Shown in pieces: positions 24,556 to 32,789 of a DNA stretch of 36,514 nt; the first letter of the stretch is position 1; the number at the start of each line of letters is the position of its first letter. The DNA lies in contig JANNOI010000061.1 in assembly GCA_031398975.1 (NCBI GenBank), positions 1-36,514 on the forward strand, given 5' to 3'. The notes beneath the pieces were generated by a model that made no database searches, was not told the origin of the DNA, and was given only the letters and a program-made list of their open reading frames with translations. The DNA comes from JAKFWI01 sp031398975. Its GTDB lineage: Bacteria; Pseudomonadota; Alphaproteobacteria; Caulobacterales; Aquidulcibacteraceae. A program made the position numbers and the translations under genes.

Positions 24556-26736
24556 ATGTTCGACATCCATTCCGTTTCCCTCGACTGGGCGGGGCGCAAG
24601 CTCACGCTCGAAACCGGCAAGATCGCCCGCCAGGCCGACGCGGCCGTCTACGCCACCTGGGGCGAAACGGCGCTGCTCGCCACCGTCGTCGCCGCGCGCG
24701 AGGCCAAGCCAGGGCAGGACTTCTTCCCCCTCACCGTCAATTACCAGGAGAAGGCGTTCGCGGCCGGCCGCATCCCCGGCGGCTATTTCAAGCGCGAAGG
24801 CCGCCCCACCGAACGCGAGACGCTGCTCTCGCGCCTGATCGACCGCCCGATCCGCCCGCTTTTCGTGGACGGGTTCAAGAACGAGGTGCAGGTCATCGTA
24901 ACCGTCCTGTCCTGGGACAATGAGAGCGAAAGCGACGTGCTGGCGCTCGTGGCGGCGTCCGCCGCGCTCACCCTGTCGGGCGTGCCCTTCATGGGGCCGA
25001 TCGGCGCCGCGCGCGTCGGCTGGATCGACGGCAAGCCCACGCTTAACCCCACCATCGCGGAGATGGCCAAGTCCGATCTCGATCTCGTCATCGCCGGCAC
25101 CGCCGAGGCGATCATGATGGTGGAGTCTGAAGTCAAGGAATTGACCGAGGAGCAGATGCTGCAGGCGCTCTCGCTCGGCCACAAGGGCATGCAGCCGGTG
25201 ATCGACGCGATCATCCAGCTCGCGGAGAAGGCCGCCAAGGAGCCCTGGGACTTCGCCCCCGCCGATCTCGCCCCGCACAAAAAGCGCATCGCCGAGCAGG
25301 TGGGCGGCGAGCTCGCGGCGGCCTATTCGGTCGTCAAGAAAGAAGAGCGCTACGCCGCCGTCGGCGCAGCGCGCAAGAAGGCGAGCGAGGCGCTCGCCAA
25401 GTCCGACGCCAATCCGGACGGGCTCGACGCCAACACGCTGAAAGAGGCGTTCAAGGCGGTCGAGAGCGACATCGTGCGCGCGCGCGTCGTCAAGGAGAAG
25501 GCCCGGATCGACGGCCGCGCGGTCGACAAGGTTCGGCCGATCGTGTGCGAAGTGGGCTTCCTGCCGCGCACCCATGGCAGCGCGCTGTTCACCCGCGGGG
25601 AAACCCAAGGCCTCGTCGTCGCCACCCTCGGCACCGCCGAAGATGAGCAATATGTCGATGCGCTCGGCGGGACGACGAAGGAGCGCTTCATGCTCCACTA
25701 CAACTTCCCCCCCTATAGCGTCGGCGAGACGGGCCGCATGGGCGGGGCGGGGCGACGCGAGATCGGCCACGGCAAGCTCGCCTGGAGGGCGCTGAAGGCC
25801 GTGCTGCCCACGGCCGAGCAATTTCCCTATACGCTGCGTCTTGTCTCCGAAATCACCGAGAGCAATGGCTCGTCCTCCATGGCCACGGTCTGCGGGGCGT
25901 CGCTCGCGCTCATGGATGCGGGCGTGCCGATCGCCGCGCCGGTCGCGGGGGTGGCGATGGGGCTGATCCTGGAGGATTACGGCTTCGAAGTGCTCACCGA
26001 CATCCTCGGCGACGAGGACCATCTGGGCGACATGGATTTCAAGGTCGCGGGCACGGAGAAGGGCATCACCTCGCTGCAGATGGACATCAAGGTCGCCGGC
26101 ATCACCGAGGAGATCATGAAGGTGGCGCTGGAGCGCGCCCATGCGGGCCGGCTGCACATCCTGGGCGAAATGAACAAGGCGATGAACGCCCCGCGCGGCC
26201 AGGTGGGCGCGAACGCCCCGCGCATCGTTCAGATCCAGATCCCCTCCGACAAGATCCGCGACGTGATCGGCACGGGCGGCAAGGTGATCCGCGAAATCGT
26301 GGAAAAGACCGGCGCGAAGATCAATGTCGAGGACGACGGCACGGTGAAGGTCGCCTCCGCCTCGCAGGAGAGCATCGAGGCGGCGATCAAATGGATCAAG
26401 GGCCTGACGAGCGAACCCGAAATCGGTGCGATCTATGACGGCAAGGTCGTCAAGGTGGTGGAGTTCGGCGCGTTCGTGAACTTCTTCGGCGCGAAGGACG
26501 GGCTCGTCCACGTGTCGCAATTGCGCAACGAGCGCGTCAACAAGCCCGCCGACGTGGTCAAGGAAGGCGATGCGGTGAAGGTGAAGCTGCTGGGGTTCGA
26601 CGATCGCGGCAAGGTGCGCCTGTCCATGCGCGTGGTGAACCAGGAGACGGGCGAGGATATCTCCGCCCAGCTCGGGCCCGAGGCGGAGGATACGGGCGGG
26701 GAGCCGCGCCGCGAACGCCGCCCCCGGCGCGACTGA
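24556..26736 (+). CDS. pnp: Polyribonucleotide nucleotidyltransferase (PNPase)
   Basis: Trimeric 3'-5' phosphorolytic exoribonuclease of RNA decay. The 726-residue protein has RNase PH domain 1 (residues 10-145, FPLTVNYQEKAFAAGRIPGG), an all-helical linker domain, RNase PH domain 2 (about 325-560, GSALFTRGETQGLVVATLG; the catalytic region LGDEDHLGDMDFKVAGT), a KH domain (IRDVIGTGGKVIREIVEKTG) and an S1 domain (GAIYDGKVVKVVEFGAFVNF). The ATG at 24556 with GGAG 8 bases upstream gives the family start MFDIHSVSLDWAG; the frame is open further upstream through the leader. MOSC gene follows after 5 bases. Confidence 0.98.
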   Translation: MFDIHSVSLDWAGRKLTLETGKIARQADAAVYATWGETALLATVVAAREAKPGQDFFPLTVNYQEKAFAAGRIPGGYFKREGRPTERETLLSRLIDRPIRPLFVDGFKNEVQVIVTVLSWDNESESDVLALVAASAALTLSGVPFMGPIGAARVGWIDGKPTLNPTIAEMAKSDLDLVIAGTAEAIMMVESEVKELTEEQMLQALSLGHKGMQPVIDAIIQLAEKAAKEPWDFAPADLAPHKKRIAEQVGGELAAAYSVVKKEERYAAVGAARKKASEALAKSDANPDGLDANTLKEAFKAVESDIVRARVVKEKARIDGRAVDKVRPIVCEVGFLPRTHGSALFTRGETQGLVVATLGTAEDEQYVDALGGTTKERFMLHYNFPPYSVGETGRMGGAGRREIGHGKLAWRALKAVLPTAEQFPYTLRLVSEITESNGSSSMATVCGASLALMDAGVPIAAPVAGVAMGLILEDYGFEVLTDILGDEDHLGDMDFKVAGTEKGITSLQMDIKVAGITEEIMKVALERAHAGRLHILGEMNKAMNAPRGQVGANAPRIVQIQIPSDKIRDVIGTGGKVIREIVEKTGAKINVEDDGTVKVASASQESIEAAIKWIKGLTSEPEIGAIYDGKVVKVVEFGAFVNFFGAKDGLVHVSQLRNERVNKPADVVKEGDAVKVKLLGFDDRGKVRLSMRVVNQETGEDISAQLGPEAEDTGGEPRRERRPRRD

Positions 26737-26741
26737 CGGGC

Positions 26742-27176
26742 ATGGGCGCGCTCGCCGCCATCGCCTGGAAGGACAAGCCTCGCCGGCCGATGATCGAAGC
26801 GCTGCGCGCCGACATCACGGTCGAGGCCGGCCTCGCTGGCGATTGCCGCGGGCGGCCGGGGCGGCGCCAGGTCACGGTGCTGTTCGCGGAGGATTGGGCG
26901 GCGGCGTGCGCGGCGTTGGGGGAGGAGAGGCCCTGGGCGCTGCGGCGCGCCAATCTGCTCGTGGCGGGCCTGCCCAATCCGCGCGCCGCGGGCGGCCTGC
27001 TGCGCGTGGGCGCGGCCCTCTTCGAGATCACCGGCGAGACCGAACCCTGCGCCCGGATGGACAGCCAATGGCCGGGTCTCCGCGCCGCGCTCCTGCCGGA
27101 CTGGCGCGGCGGCCTGACCGCGCGCGTGCGCGCAGGCGGCGAGGTGAGGGTGGGAGACCCGGTGGACTTGCTTTAG
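26742..27176 (+). CDS. Small MOSC-domain protein
   Basis: Stand-alone MOSC domain of 144 residues. MOSC domains carry sulfur for molybdenum-cofactor sulfurases and related enzymes; the substrate here is unknown. Seen in the sequence: AGLAGDCRGRPGRRQVTVLF, the segment RRANLLVAGLPNPRAAGGLL, and the conserved cysteine context ITGETEPCARMD followed by WPGLRAALLPDWRGG. It begins 5 bases after pnp with no terminator between, so it is likely co-transcribed. MoeB at 33651, a molybdopterin enzyme, is 6 kb away and need not be related. Confidence 0.85.
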   Translation: MGALAAIAWKDKPRRPMIEALRADITVEAGLAGDCRGRPGRRQVTVLFAEDWAAACAALGEERPWALRRANLLVAGLPNPRAAGGLLRVGAALFEITGETEPCARMDSQWPGLRAALLPDWRGGLTARVRAGGEVRVGDPVDLL

Positions 27177-27182
27177 CGCCCC

Positions 27183-27275
27183 CTACCAGCCGAGCTTGGA
27201 GGCCAGCCACCCGCCGGCCAGGAGCGCCGCGGCCGCCAGTCCGAATATAGCGACCGCATACAGGACCGGATCCAT
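27183..27275 (-). CDS. 30-residue single-TM protein
   Basis: Very short gene that is easily missed. The predicted product is 30 residues, starts MDPVLYAVAIFGLAAAALLA and ends WLASKLGW, with one hydrophobic helix covering residues 4-25 and a Lys near the C terminus. AGAGGA lies 8 bases before the ATG, overlapping the last codons of the gene upstream, whose stop is only 3 bases away. This tight spacing plus a good ribosome site suggests translational coupling. Function is unknown; size and topology are like small subunits or regulators of membrane complexes. Confidence 0.55.
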   Translation of the reverse strand: MDPVLYAVAIFGLAAAALLAGGWLASKLGW

Positions 27276-27278
27276 CGC

Positions 27279-27502
27279 TTAATCCTCTAAACGACTAACG
27301 ACATAGTGCACGGCGATCTGAAGCGCAAAGAACACCAGGATCGTGAACGCCGCCACCGTAACAGTAGGCGCACGCCCGGCGGAGACCGGCTGGAGGACCA
27401 GGCCACCAGCGCCGCGAGCGCAACCGCATTGACGGTGCTCGCCAGCACTTTCCGCCGCTCGTTGCGGGCAGCCTTGGATTGCCGCGGCAGGCCGCGGTTC
27501 AA
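27279..27502 (-). pseudogene. Small two-TM protein gene, frameshifted
   Basis: Two frames together read as one protein of about 74 residues. From TTG at 27502 (overlapping the fabI stop as TTGA) the first frame gives PRQSKAARNERRKVLAS followed by a hydrophobic TVNAVALAALVA. Near 27400 that frame loses protein character, while the -1 frame continues with GLVLQPVSAGRAPTVTVAA and a second helix FTILVFFALQIAVHYVV, ending at the TAA at 27279-27281. A one-base loss (or two-base gain) near 27395-27402 would explain it. No slippery heptamer is present, so programmed frameshifting is unlikely; mutation or sequence error fits better. Function unknown. Confidence 0.6.
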
Positions 27503-28320
27503 GCCTCGACGCCCTCGGGCAGGCCCACGATGTGGAAGCCCGCATCCACGTGGATGACTTCCCCGGTGGTGGAGCGGCCGAGGTCGGAGAGCAGCCACAG
27601 CGCGCAGCCGGCGATCCCCTCCATGCTCGTATCCTCCTTCAGGAGGCTCCATTCCCGCCCGGTATTGACGAGGCCGCGCCCGCCCGAGATGCCGGCGAGC
27701 GCGAGCGTGCGCATCGGCCCCGCCGAAATCGCGTTGGCGCGCAGGCCTTTGGTCCCGAGATCGCGCGCGATGTAGCGGGTGGCCGCCTCGAGCGCGGCCT
27801 TGGCCACGCCCATCACATTGTAGCTGGGCAGCACCCGTTCGGAGCCAAGATAAGTGAGCGTCACCAGCGCCCCGCCGGGCTTCATCAGGGCCGCCGCGCG
27901 CTTGGCGCACGCGACCCAGGAGAAGGCCGAAATGTCCATGGTGCGCAGGAAGTTCTCGCGGGTCGTGTTCTCGACGAAGGAGCCCTTGAGCTCCGTCTTG
28001 TCCGAAAAGGCGATGGCGTGGACCAGGAAGTCGAGCCCGCCCCAGGCGGTTTCAAGCGCGGCGAACGCGCGGTCGAGATCGGAATCGCTGGTCACGTCGC
28101 AGGGCAGGACGAGCGCGGGGTCGGCGCCGATCGAATCGGCAAGCGGGCGCACGCGCTTCTCCAACGCCTCGCCCTGATAGGTAAAGGCGAGCGCAGCGCC
28201 CTGGGCGGCGAGCTGGCGCGCAATGCCCCAGGCGATCGATTTGTCGTTGGCGACGCCCATCACCAGACCGCGCTTGCCCGCCATCAGCGCGCCCTGCGGC
28301 ATCGTCCACTCGTCGGGCAT
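27499..28320 (-). CDS. fabI: Enoyl-[acyl-carrier-protein] reductase FabI
   Basis: NADH-dependent reductase that completes each round of type II fatty acid elongation. The 273-residue protein is an SDR with GLVMGVANDKSIAWGIARQL at the N terminus, CDVTSDSDLDRAF, LVHAIAFSDKTELKG, and the FabI active-site spacing Tyr-X6-Lys in SYNVMGVAKAALE, then KGLRANAISAGPMRTLA. ATG 28320 is chosen for the ribosome site GGGGAGAGG upstream; an ATG at 28371 would add 17 residues unlike the family. It is separated from fabA-fabB by the opposite-strand padR-DUF2218 pair. The annotated enzyme class is the target of FabI inhibitors such as triclosan. Confidence 0.96.
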   Translation of the reverse strand: MPDEWTMPQGALMAGKRGLVMGVANDKSIAWGIARQLAAQGAALAFTYQGEALEKRVRPLADSIGADPALVLPCDVTSDSDLDRAFAALETAWGGLDFLVHAIAFSDKTELKGSFVENTTRENFLRTMDISAFSWVACAKRAAALMKPGGALVTLTYLGSERVLPSYNVMGVAKAALEAATRYIARDLGTKGLRANAISAGPMRTLALAGISGGRGLVNTGREWSLLKEDTSMEGIAGCALWLLSDLGRSTTGEVIHVDAGFHIVGLPEGVEA

Positions 28321-28414
28321 TCCGGCCTCTCCCCTGTTGCGGCGTGAGCGGCAGATGGCAGGCGCGGCCAAGCGCGGTCAAGCGCGGGCGACGCCTCAAG
28401 GCTGCCCCTTGCAA

Positions 28415-28453
28415 CCGATATGCATCCGATATATCTCTAAGTCCGTTATATCG
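28415..28453. promoter_or_regulatory. CGATAT repeats between fabI and padR (probable operator)
   Basis: CCGATAT occurs at 28415-28421 and again at 28426-28432, one helical turn apart, and the inverted TATATCG at 28447-28453 pairs with CGATATA at 28427-28433. A plus-strand -35-like TTGCAA (28409-28414) with a TATCTC at 28432-28437 (17-base spacer) overlaps them. They lie in the 152-base divergent gap between padR and fabI. The likely binder is PadR itself, acting on its own gene and perhaps on fabI. Confidence 0.5.
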
Positions 28454-28472
28454 AAGTTAGAACGGAGACCGC

Positions 28473-29066
28473 ATGCGGTACGGGTATTGGGCCAGAGGGG
28501 GCGGGCGCTGCGGCGCGGGCCCCGGCGCTGCGGAGCGGCGCAGTTTCGGGCGTGGCGAGGACGCCTATGGCGCGCATAGAGGGCGGGGCGGTTTCGGGCG
28601 CAGCGGGCGGCGGGTGTTCGACCAGGGCGATCTCCGCGCCGTGATTCTCAGCCTGATCGCGGAGAAGCCGCGCCATGGCTATGAGCTCATCAAGGCGATC
28701 GAGGAGATGCTGGGCGGCGGCTATGCGCCAAGCCCGGGCATCGTCTATCCGACGCTCACCTATCTCGAGGAAGCCGGCCAGATCGCGCTCGCCTCCTCGG
28801 AAGGCGGCAAGAAGCTTTACGCGATCAGCCCGGAAGGGGAGGCCTATCTCGCAGCGAACCAGGCGGCGATGGCGGCGCTGAAGGCGCGGGTCGCGGCCGC
28901 GCGGGAGATGTTCGCCGGGGGGCGCGCGCCCCAGATCGTGCGGGCGATGGAGAATCTCAAACTGGCGCTGCGGCTGCGGATGGAGCGCGGCGCCCTGGAC
29001 GAGGCGGCCGCCGCCGCCATCGCAGGCGCGCTGGACGCCGCCGCCCAAGCCGTGGAGCGCACATGA
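28473..29066 (+). CDS. PadR-family transcriptional regulator
   Basis: Winged-helix repressor of 197 residues. Residues 1-48 are a Gly/Arg/aromatic-rich lead. The PadR domain occupies about 53-130: DLRAVILSLIAEKPRHGYEL, IEEMLGGGYAPSPGIVYPTL and YLEEAGQIALASSEGGKKLY. The C-terminal part is helical and probably dimerises (MENLKLALRLRMERG). PadR proteins usually sense small molecules; the ligand is unknown. It is coupled to the next gene by an ATGA overlap and diverges from fabI, with repeats in between (28415-28453) that may be its operator. The Gly-rich N-terminal extension is common in alphaproteobacterial PadR proteins. Confidence 0.93.
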   Translation: MRYGYWARGGGRCGAGPGAAERRSFGRGEDAYGAHRGRGGFGRSGRRVFDQGDLRAVILSLIAEKPRHGYELIKAIEEMLGGGYAPSPGIVYPTLTYLEEAGQIALASSEGGKKLYAISPEGEAYLAANQAAMAALKARVAAAREMFAGGRAPQIVRAMENLKLALRLRMERGALDEAAAAAIAGALDAAAQAVERT

Positions 29067-29374
29067 GCACGCTGGAAGCCCGCCTCGAGACGCCCAACGC
29101 CAGCCGCTACCTACAGCAGGTCTGCAAGCACTGGGCCCACAAATTCGCGGTGGAGTTCACCCCCGAGCGCGGAACGATCCCATTCGGCCCTGACCGCAGC
29201 TGCGTACTAAAGGCCGATACGGACGCCCTCACCCTGCGCGTCGCCGCCCCAGACGCCGAAGGCGCCGCGCGCTTGGCGGGCGTGGTGGCGGAGCACGTGC
29301 AGCGTTTCGCGTTCCGCGAAGCGCTTCCCGCACCGCACTGGCGCGAGGCCGGCGGGCCTACGGATAGCGCGTGA
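29063..29374 (+). CDS. DUF2218 protein
   Basis: Small soluble protein of 103 residues in the DUF2218 family, whose function is unknown. The family pattern is visible: LETPNASRYLQQVCKHWAHK, a beta segment ending in GTIPFG, and a C-terminal helix AARLAGVVAEHVQRFAFRE. DUF2218 genes are known beside siderophore/iron-uptake regulators in other bacteria; here the partner is padR, with which it shares a 4-base overlap. Its last 17 bases overlap the end of fabB on the other strand. Confidence 0.88.
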   Translation: MSTLEARLETPNASRYLQQVCKHWAHKFAVEFTPERGTIPFGPDRSCVLKADTDALTLRVAAPDAEGAARLAGVVAEHVQRFAFREALPAPHWREAGGPTDSA

Positions 29375-30569
29375 AGGCCAAGGTCGCGTTGGTGCCCCCA
29401 AAGCCGAAGGAGTTGGACACCACGCAATCGAGGGTCTTTTCGAGCGGCGCGCGCACGATCGGCAGATCGGCGAAGGCGGGGTCGAGTTCCTCGATATGGG
29501 CGCTCTTGGCGACGAAGCCTCCGCGCAGCATGAGGATCGAATAGATCGCCTCCTGGACGCCAGCGGCGCCGAGCGAATGGCCCGTCAGGCTCTTGGTGGC
29601 GGAGATCAGCGGCACGTTCTTGCCGAACACCTGGCGCACCGCCTCCATCTCTTTCAGGTCCCCGATCGGGGTGGAGGTGGCGTGGGGGTTCAGGTAATCG
29701 ACCGGCCGGTCGAGGTGGCGGATCGCCATCCGCATGCAGCGGGCCGCGCCCTCCCCGGAGGGGGCCACCATGTCGTAGCCGTCGCTCGTCGCGCCATAGC
29801 CGGCGACTTCGGCGTAGATCTTCGCGCCGCGGGCCTTCGCATGCTCCAGCGCCTCCAGCACCAGCACGCCCGCCCCGCCAGCGATCACGAAGCCGTCCCG
29901 GTTCTTGTCGAAGGCGCGTGAGGCGATTTCGGGCGTGGCGTTGAAATTCGAGGACATCGCGCCCATCGCGTCGAACAGGACAGACAGCGTCCAGTCCAGC
30001 TCCTCGCAGCCGCCGGCGAACATGATGTCCTGCTTGCCCCACTGGATCTGCTCGTAGGAATTGCCGATGCAGTGGGAGCTCGTCGCGCAGGCCGAGCTGA
30101 TCGAATAATTCACGCCCTTGATCTCAAACGGCGTGGCCAGCGTGGCGGACGCGGTGGAGCTCATCGCCTTAGGCACCGCGAACGGGCCCACGCGCTTGGC
30201 GCCCTTCTCGCGGGCGATGTCGGCGGCGGCGACGATTGCGCGGGTGGAGGGCCCGCCGGAGCCCATGATCAGGCCGGTACGGTCGCTCGACACCTCGTGG
30301 GGCTCAAGTCCCGCATCCTCGATCGCCTGCTCCATGGCGAGGTAGTTCCAGCCCGCGCCCTCGCCCATGAAGCGGTAGATGCGCTTGTCGATGAGAGCGG
30401 CGGGATCGAGCGTGGGCGCGGCGTGCACCTGGCAGCGAAAGCCCATCTCCGCATAGGCCGGGGCCGCGACCACCCCGGATCGGGCCTCGCGCAGGCTCGC
30501 GGCGACCTCCTGCGCCGTATTCCCGATGGCGGAGACTATCCCCATTCCCGTAACGACAACGCGGCGCAA
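29358..30569 (-). CDS. fabB: Beta-ketoacyl-ACP synthase I FabB
   Basis: Condensing enzyme that elongates unsaturated intermediates made by FabA. The 403-residue protein begins RRVVVTGMGIVSAIGNTAQE; the catalytic Cys is in SISSACATSSHCIG and the two His in NPHATSTPIGD and SLTGHSLGAAG, the KAS I/II triad. FabB rather than FabF is supported by the fabA neighbour and by the sequence around the active site. The start is TTG at 30569, with GGGGGA six bases before it; fabA ends 12 bases upstream, so the two form an operon. The 3' end overlaps the DUF2218 gene. Confidence 0.95.
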   Translation of the reverse strand: MRRVVVTGMGIVSAIGNTAQEVAASLREARSGVVAAPAYAEMGFRCQVHAAPTLDPAALIDKRIYRFMGEGAGWNYLAMEQAIEDAGLEPHEVSSDRTGLIMGSGGPSTRAIVAAADIAREKGAKRVGPFAVPKAMSSTASATLATPFEIKGVNYSISSACATSSHCIGNSYEQIQWGKQDIMFAGGCEELDWTLSVLFDAMGAMSSNFNATPEIASRAFDKNRDGFVIAGGAGVLVLEALEHAKARGAKIYAEVAGYGATSDGYDMVAPSGEGAARCMRMAIRHLDRPVDYLNPHATSTPIGDLKEMEAVRQVFGKNVPLISATKSLTGHSLGAAGVQEAIYSILMLRGGFVAKSAHIEELDPAFADLPIVRAPLEKTLDCVVSNSFGFGGTNATLAFTRYP

Positions 30570-30581
30570 AGCTTCCCCCAG

Positions 30582-31112
30582 CTATTTCATGCCCGCCGAA
30601 AGATCCTCAGGGCGGAACAGGCCCACTTTCAGGTCTTTCGCAGTATAGATTTGCGTCCCGTCCAGCAGCAGCGTGCCGTCGCCCACGCCCAGCACGAGCT
30701 TGCGGAGGATCACCTTCTTCAGGTCGATCTCATAGCGCAGCAGCCGCGACGTCGGCACCACTTGGCCGGAGAATTTCACCTCCCCCACCCCGAGCGCGCG
30801 CCCTCTGCCGGGCGCACCCGTCCAGCCCAGGAAAAACCCCACGAGCTGCCACATCGCATCCAGTCCCAAGCAGCCGGGCATCACGGGATCGCCCTCGAAA
30901 TGGCAGCCGAAAAACCAGCGGTCCGGCCGGACATCGAACTCGGCGATCACTTGGCCCTTTTTGTACGCCCCGCCTTCCCGGGAAATGTGGATGATGCGGT
31001 CGAACATCAACATCGGGGGGAGCGGCAATTGTGCGTTTCCCGGGCCGAACAGCTCCCCGCGGCCCGAAGCGAGCAGCGCGTCGTGATCGAAGTGCGAAGG
31101 AAAGGGAGCCAT
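30582..31112 (-). CDS. fabA: 3-hydroxydecanoyl-ACP dehydratase/isomerase FabA
   Basis: Dehydrates 3-hydroxydecanoyl-ACP and isomerises the double bond, the entry step to unsaturated fatty acids. The 176-residue protein has catalytic His71 in FFGCHFEGDPVMPGCLGLDA and Asp85, matching the spacing of E. coli FabA, plus LPPMLMFDRIIHIS at the N terminus and GVGEVKFSGQVVP. Its length is typical. It is the first gene of fabA-fabB; the SH3-protein gene lies 82 bases upstream on the same strand and could be co-transcribed. Confidence 0.97.
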   Translation of the reverse strand: MAPFPSHFDHDALLASGRGELFGPGNAQLPLPPMLMFDRIIHISREGGAYKKGQVIAEFDVRPDRWFFGCHFEGDPVMPGCLGLDAMWQLVGFFLGWTGAPGRGRALGVGEVKFSGQVVPTSRLLRYEIDLKKVILRKLVLGVGDGTLLLDGTQIYTAKDLKVGLFRPEDLSAGMK

Positions 31113-31194
31113 TCTGCCGTCCGGGGTCGCGAGCGTGCGCGCGAAAAGGAAATGCTCCGCTAGCAGGGAGGAGCCGTGCGCTCAAGCCCGTCCG

Positions 31195-31653
31195 CTAGCG
31201 GCAGCGCTCCCCGCCCCAGAGCGAGGCCGAAGCCGTCCAGCCCGTCCGCCCGGCGGCGCGCAGCTTGCGCCAGCCCCCCGCGCACCCCTCGAGCGTGGCG
31301 ACCACCCCGGGGGCCAGCAGCGCCTTGGGCCGCGAACCGGGCTTGGGCGCGCGGCGCAGCGCCGCCGGCTCGCTCCCGGCCACATAGACCGTGCGCGCCG
31401 CGCTCAGCTGGTCCCCGCGCACCCAGGCCGTCCCGCCGGCGGGGTCGGACACGCGCCGCCAGCCGCCGCTCTCGGCCAGCACCCGCACCGGCAGGCCCTG
31501 GCGGCGATAGGTCCAGACCACGCGATGCTCCAGGCTCGGCCCCTTGCGCGCGCGCACCTCATTATAGCGCAGGCTTTCATACCGCGGCGCGGGCGGGGCG
31601 GCCGCTGCGGCGGGGCCGGCGGCGAGCAGCAGGGCGAGGAGGGCGCGCAACAC
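31195..31653 (-). CDS. Exported protein with bacterial SH3 domains
   Basis: Periplasmic protein of 152 residues. A signal peptide (LRALLALLLAAGPAAAAA) is followed by two SH3-type repeats: residues 26-88 (YNEVRARKGPSLEHRVVWTY, GGWRRVSDPAGGTAWVRGDQL) and a weaker one at 89-150 (GVVATLEGCAGGWRKLRAAG, RTGWTASASLWG). Such proteins are thought to bind cell-wall peptides or proteins. Start is GTG at 31653. It diverges from the hydroxyacid dehydrogenase gene across 141 bases. Confidence 0.85.
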   Translation of the reverse strand: MLRALLALLLAAGPAAAAAPPAPRYESLRYNEVRARKGPSLEHRVVWTYRRQGLPVRVLAESGGWRRVSDPAGGTAWVRGDQLSAARTVYVAGSEPAALRRAPKPGSRPKALLAPGVVATLEGCAGGWRKLRAAGRTGWTASASLWGGERCR

Positions 31654-31794
31654 CGGGCCGTTTTCGCCGCGCGGAGTGAAGGATGGGTTTAGCGCCCGGC
31701 CGCGCTCGCGCTTTCTTCTTGCATCCCGCTTTGCTAGGCATGGAAAGTCCGCCCGCCCCCGAGGGCGTCCGGAAGAAAGGCCTGAACAGGCGCA

Positions 31795-32781
31795 ATGCCA
31801 GCCCGCACGCTGAAGGTCTTCGTGACGCGGAAATTGCCCGATCCGGTGGAAACGCGGATGCGGGAATTGTTCGACGCCGAGCTCAACCTAGACGACCATC
31901 CCCTGCCGCCGGAAGAACTCGTGAGCGCCGTCCAGCGCGCCGAGGTTCTGGTGCCCACCGTCACGGACCGCATCGATTCAAAGCTGCTCTCGCGGGCCGG
32001 CCCGCAATTGCGCCTGATCGCCCAGTTCGGGGCGGGCGTGGACAATATCGACGTCGCCACCGCCGTGCAGCGCGGCATCACCGTCACCAACACCCCCGGC
32101 GTGCTGACGGACGACACCGCCGACATGACCATGGCCTTGATCCTCGCCGTCCCGCGCCGGATCGTGGAGGGGGTGAAGGCCATCGAGGCCGACCAGTTCA
32201 CCGGGTGGAGCCCCACCTGGATGATGGGGCGGCGGATCTGGGGCAAGCGGCTGGGGATCATTGGCCTTGGCCGGATCGGCCAAGCGGTGGCCCGGCGCGC
32301 GCGCGCCTTCGGGCTGCAGATCCACTACCACAACCGCCGCCGCGTCTCGCCCGCGATCGAGGGCGAGCTTGAGGCCACCTATTGGGAAAGCCTCGATCAG
32401 ATGCTGTCGCGGATGGACATCGTGTCCGTCAATTGCCCGCATACGCCCGCCACCTACCACCTCTTGTCCGCCCGCCGCCTCGCGCTGATGAAGCCGCACG
32501 CCTTCATCGTGAACACCGCCCGCGGCGAGGTGATTGACGAAAGCGCGCTGGCGCGCCTGCTGGAGCGGAAGGAACTGGGCGGGGCGGGGCTCGACGTGTT
32601 CGAGCATGAGCCCGCGATCAACCCGAAGCTGCGCGAGCTGCCCAATGTCGTGCTGCTGCCGCACATGGGCTCAGCCACCCTCGAAGGCCGCATCGACATG
32701 GGCGAGAAGGTGATCATCAACATCAAGACCTTCGCCGATGGCCACAAGCCGCCCGACCGGGTGATCCCGGCCATGCTGTAG
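31795..32781 (+). CDS. D-2-hydroxyacid dehydrogenase (glyoxylate reductase-like)
   Basis: NAD(P)-dependent dehydrogenase of 328 residues that reduces a 2-oxoacid; closest in appearance to GyaR-type glyoxylate/hydroxypyruvate reductases, but substrate cannot be fixed by eye. The nucleotide motif GLGRIGQ is at 157-163. The catalytic Arg is in NTARGEVIDESAL, Glu in DVFEHEP and His in LLPHMGSAT. The substrate loop LIAQFGAGVDNIDV and VTNTPGVLTDDTADM agree with the family. The next gene begins 8 bases after its stop. Confidence 0.92.
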   Translation: MPARTLKVFVTRKLPDPVETRMRELFDAELNLDDHPLPPEELVSAVQRAEVLVPTVTDRIDSKLLSRAGPQLRLIAQFGAGVDNIDVATAVQRGITVTNTPGVLTDDTADMTMALILAVPRRIVEGVKAIEADQFTGWSPTWMMGRRIWGKRLGIIGLGRIGQAVARRARAFGLQIHYHNRRRVSPAIEGELEATYWESLDQMLSRMDIVSVNCPHTPATYHLLSARRLALMKPHAFIVNTARGEVIDESALARLLERKELGGAGLDVFEHEPAINPKLRELPNVVLLPHMGSATLEGRIDMGEKVIINIKTFADGHKPPDRVIPAML

Positions 32782-32789
32782 CGGCCGGC

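Noticed and set aside
27390..27410. Programmed -1 frameshift in the small membrane gene
   Set aside because: No X-XXY-YYZ slippery heptamer and no clear downstream pseudoknot at the frame junction. A mutation or sequence error is simpler.
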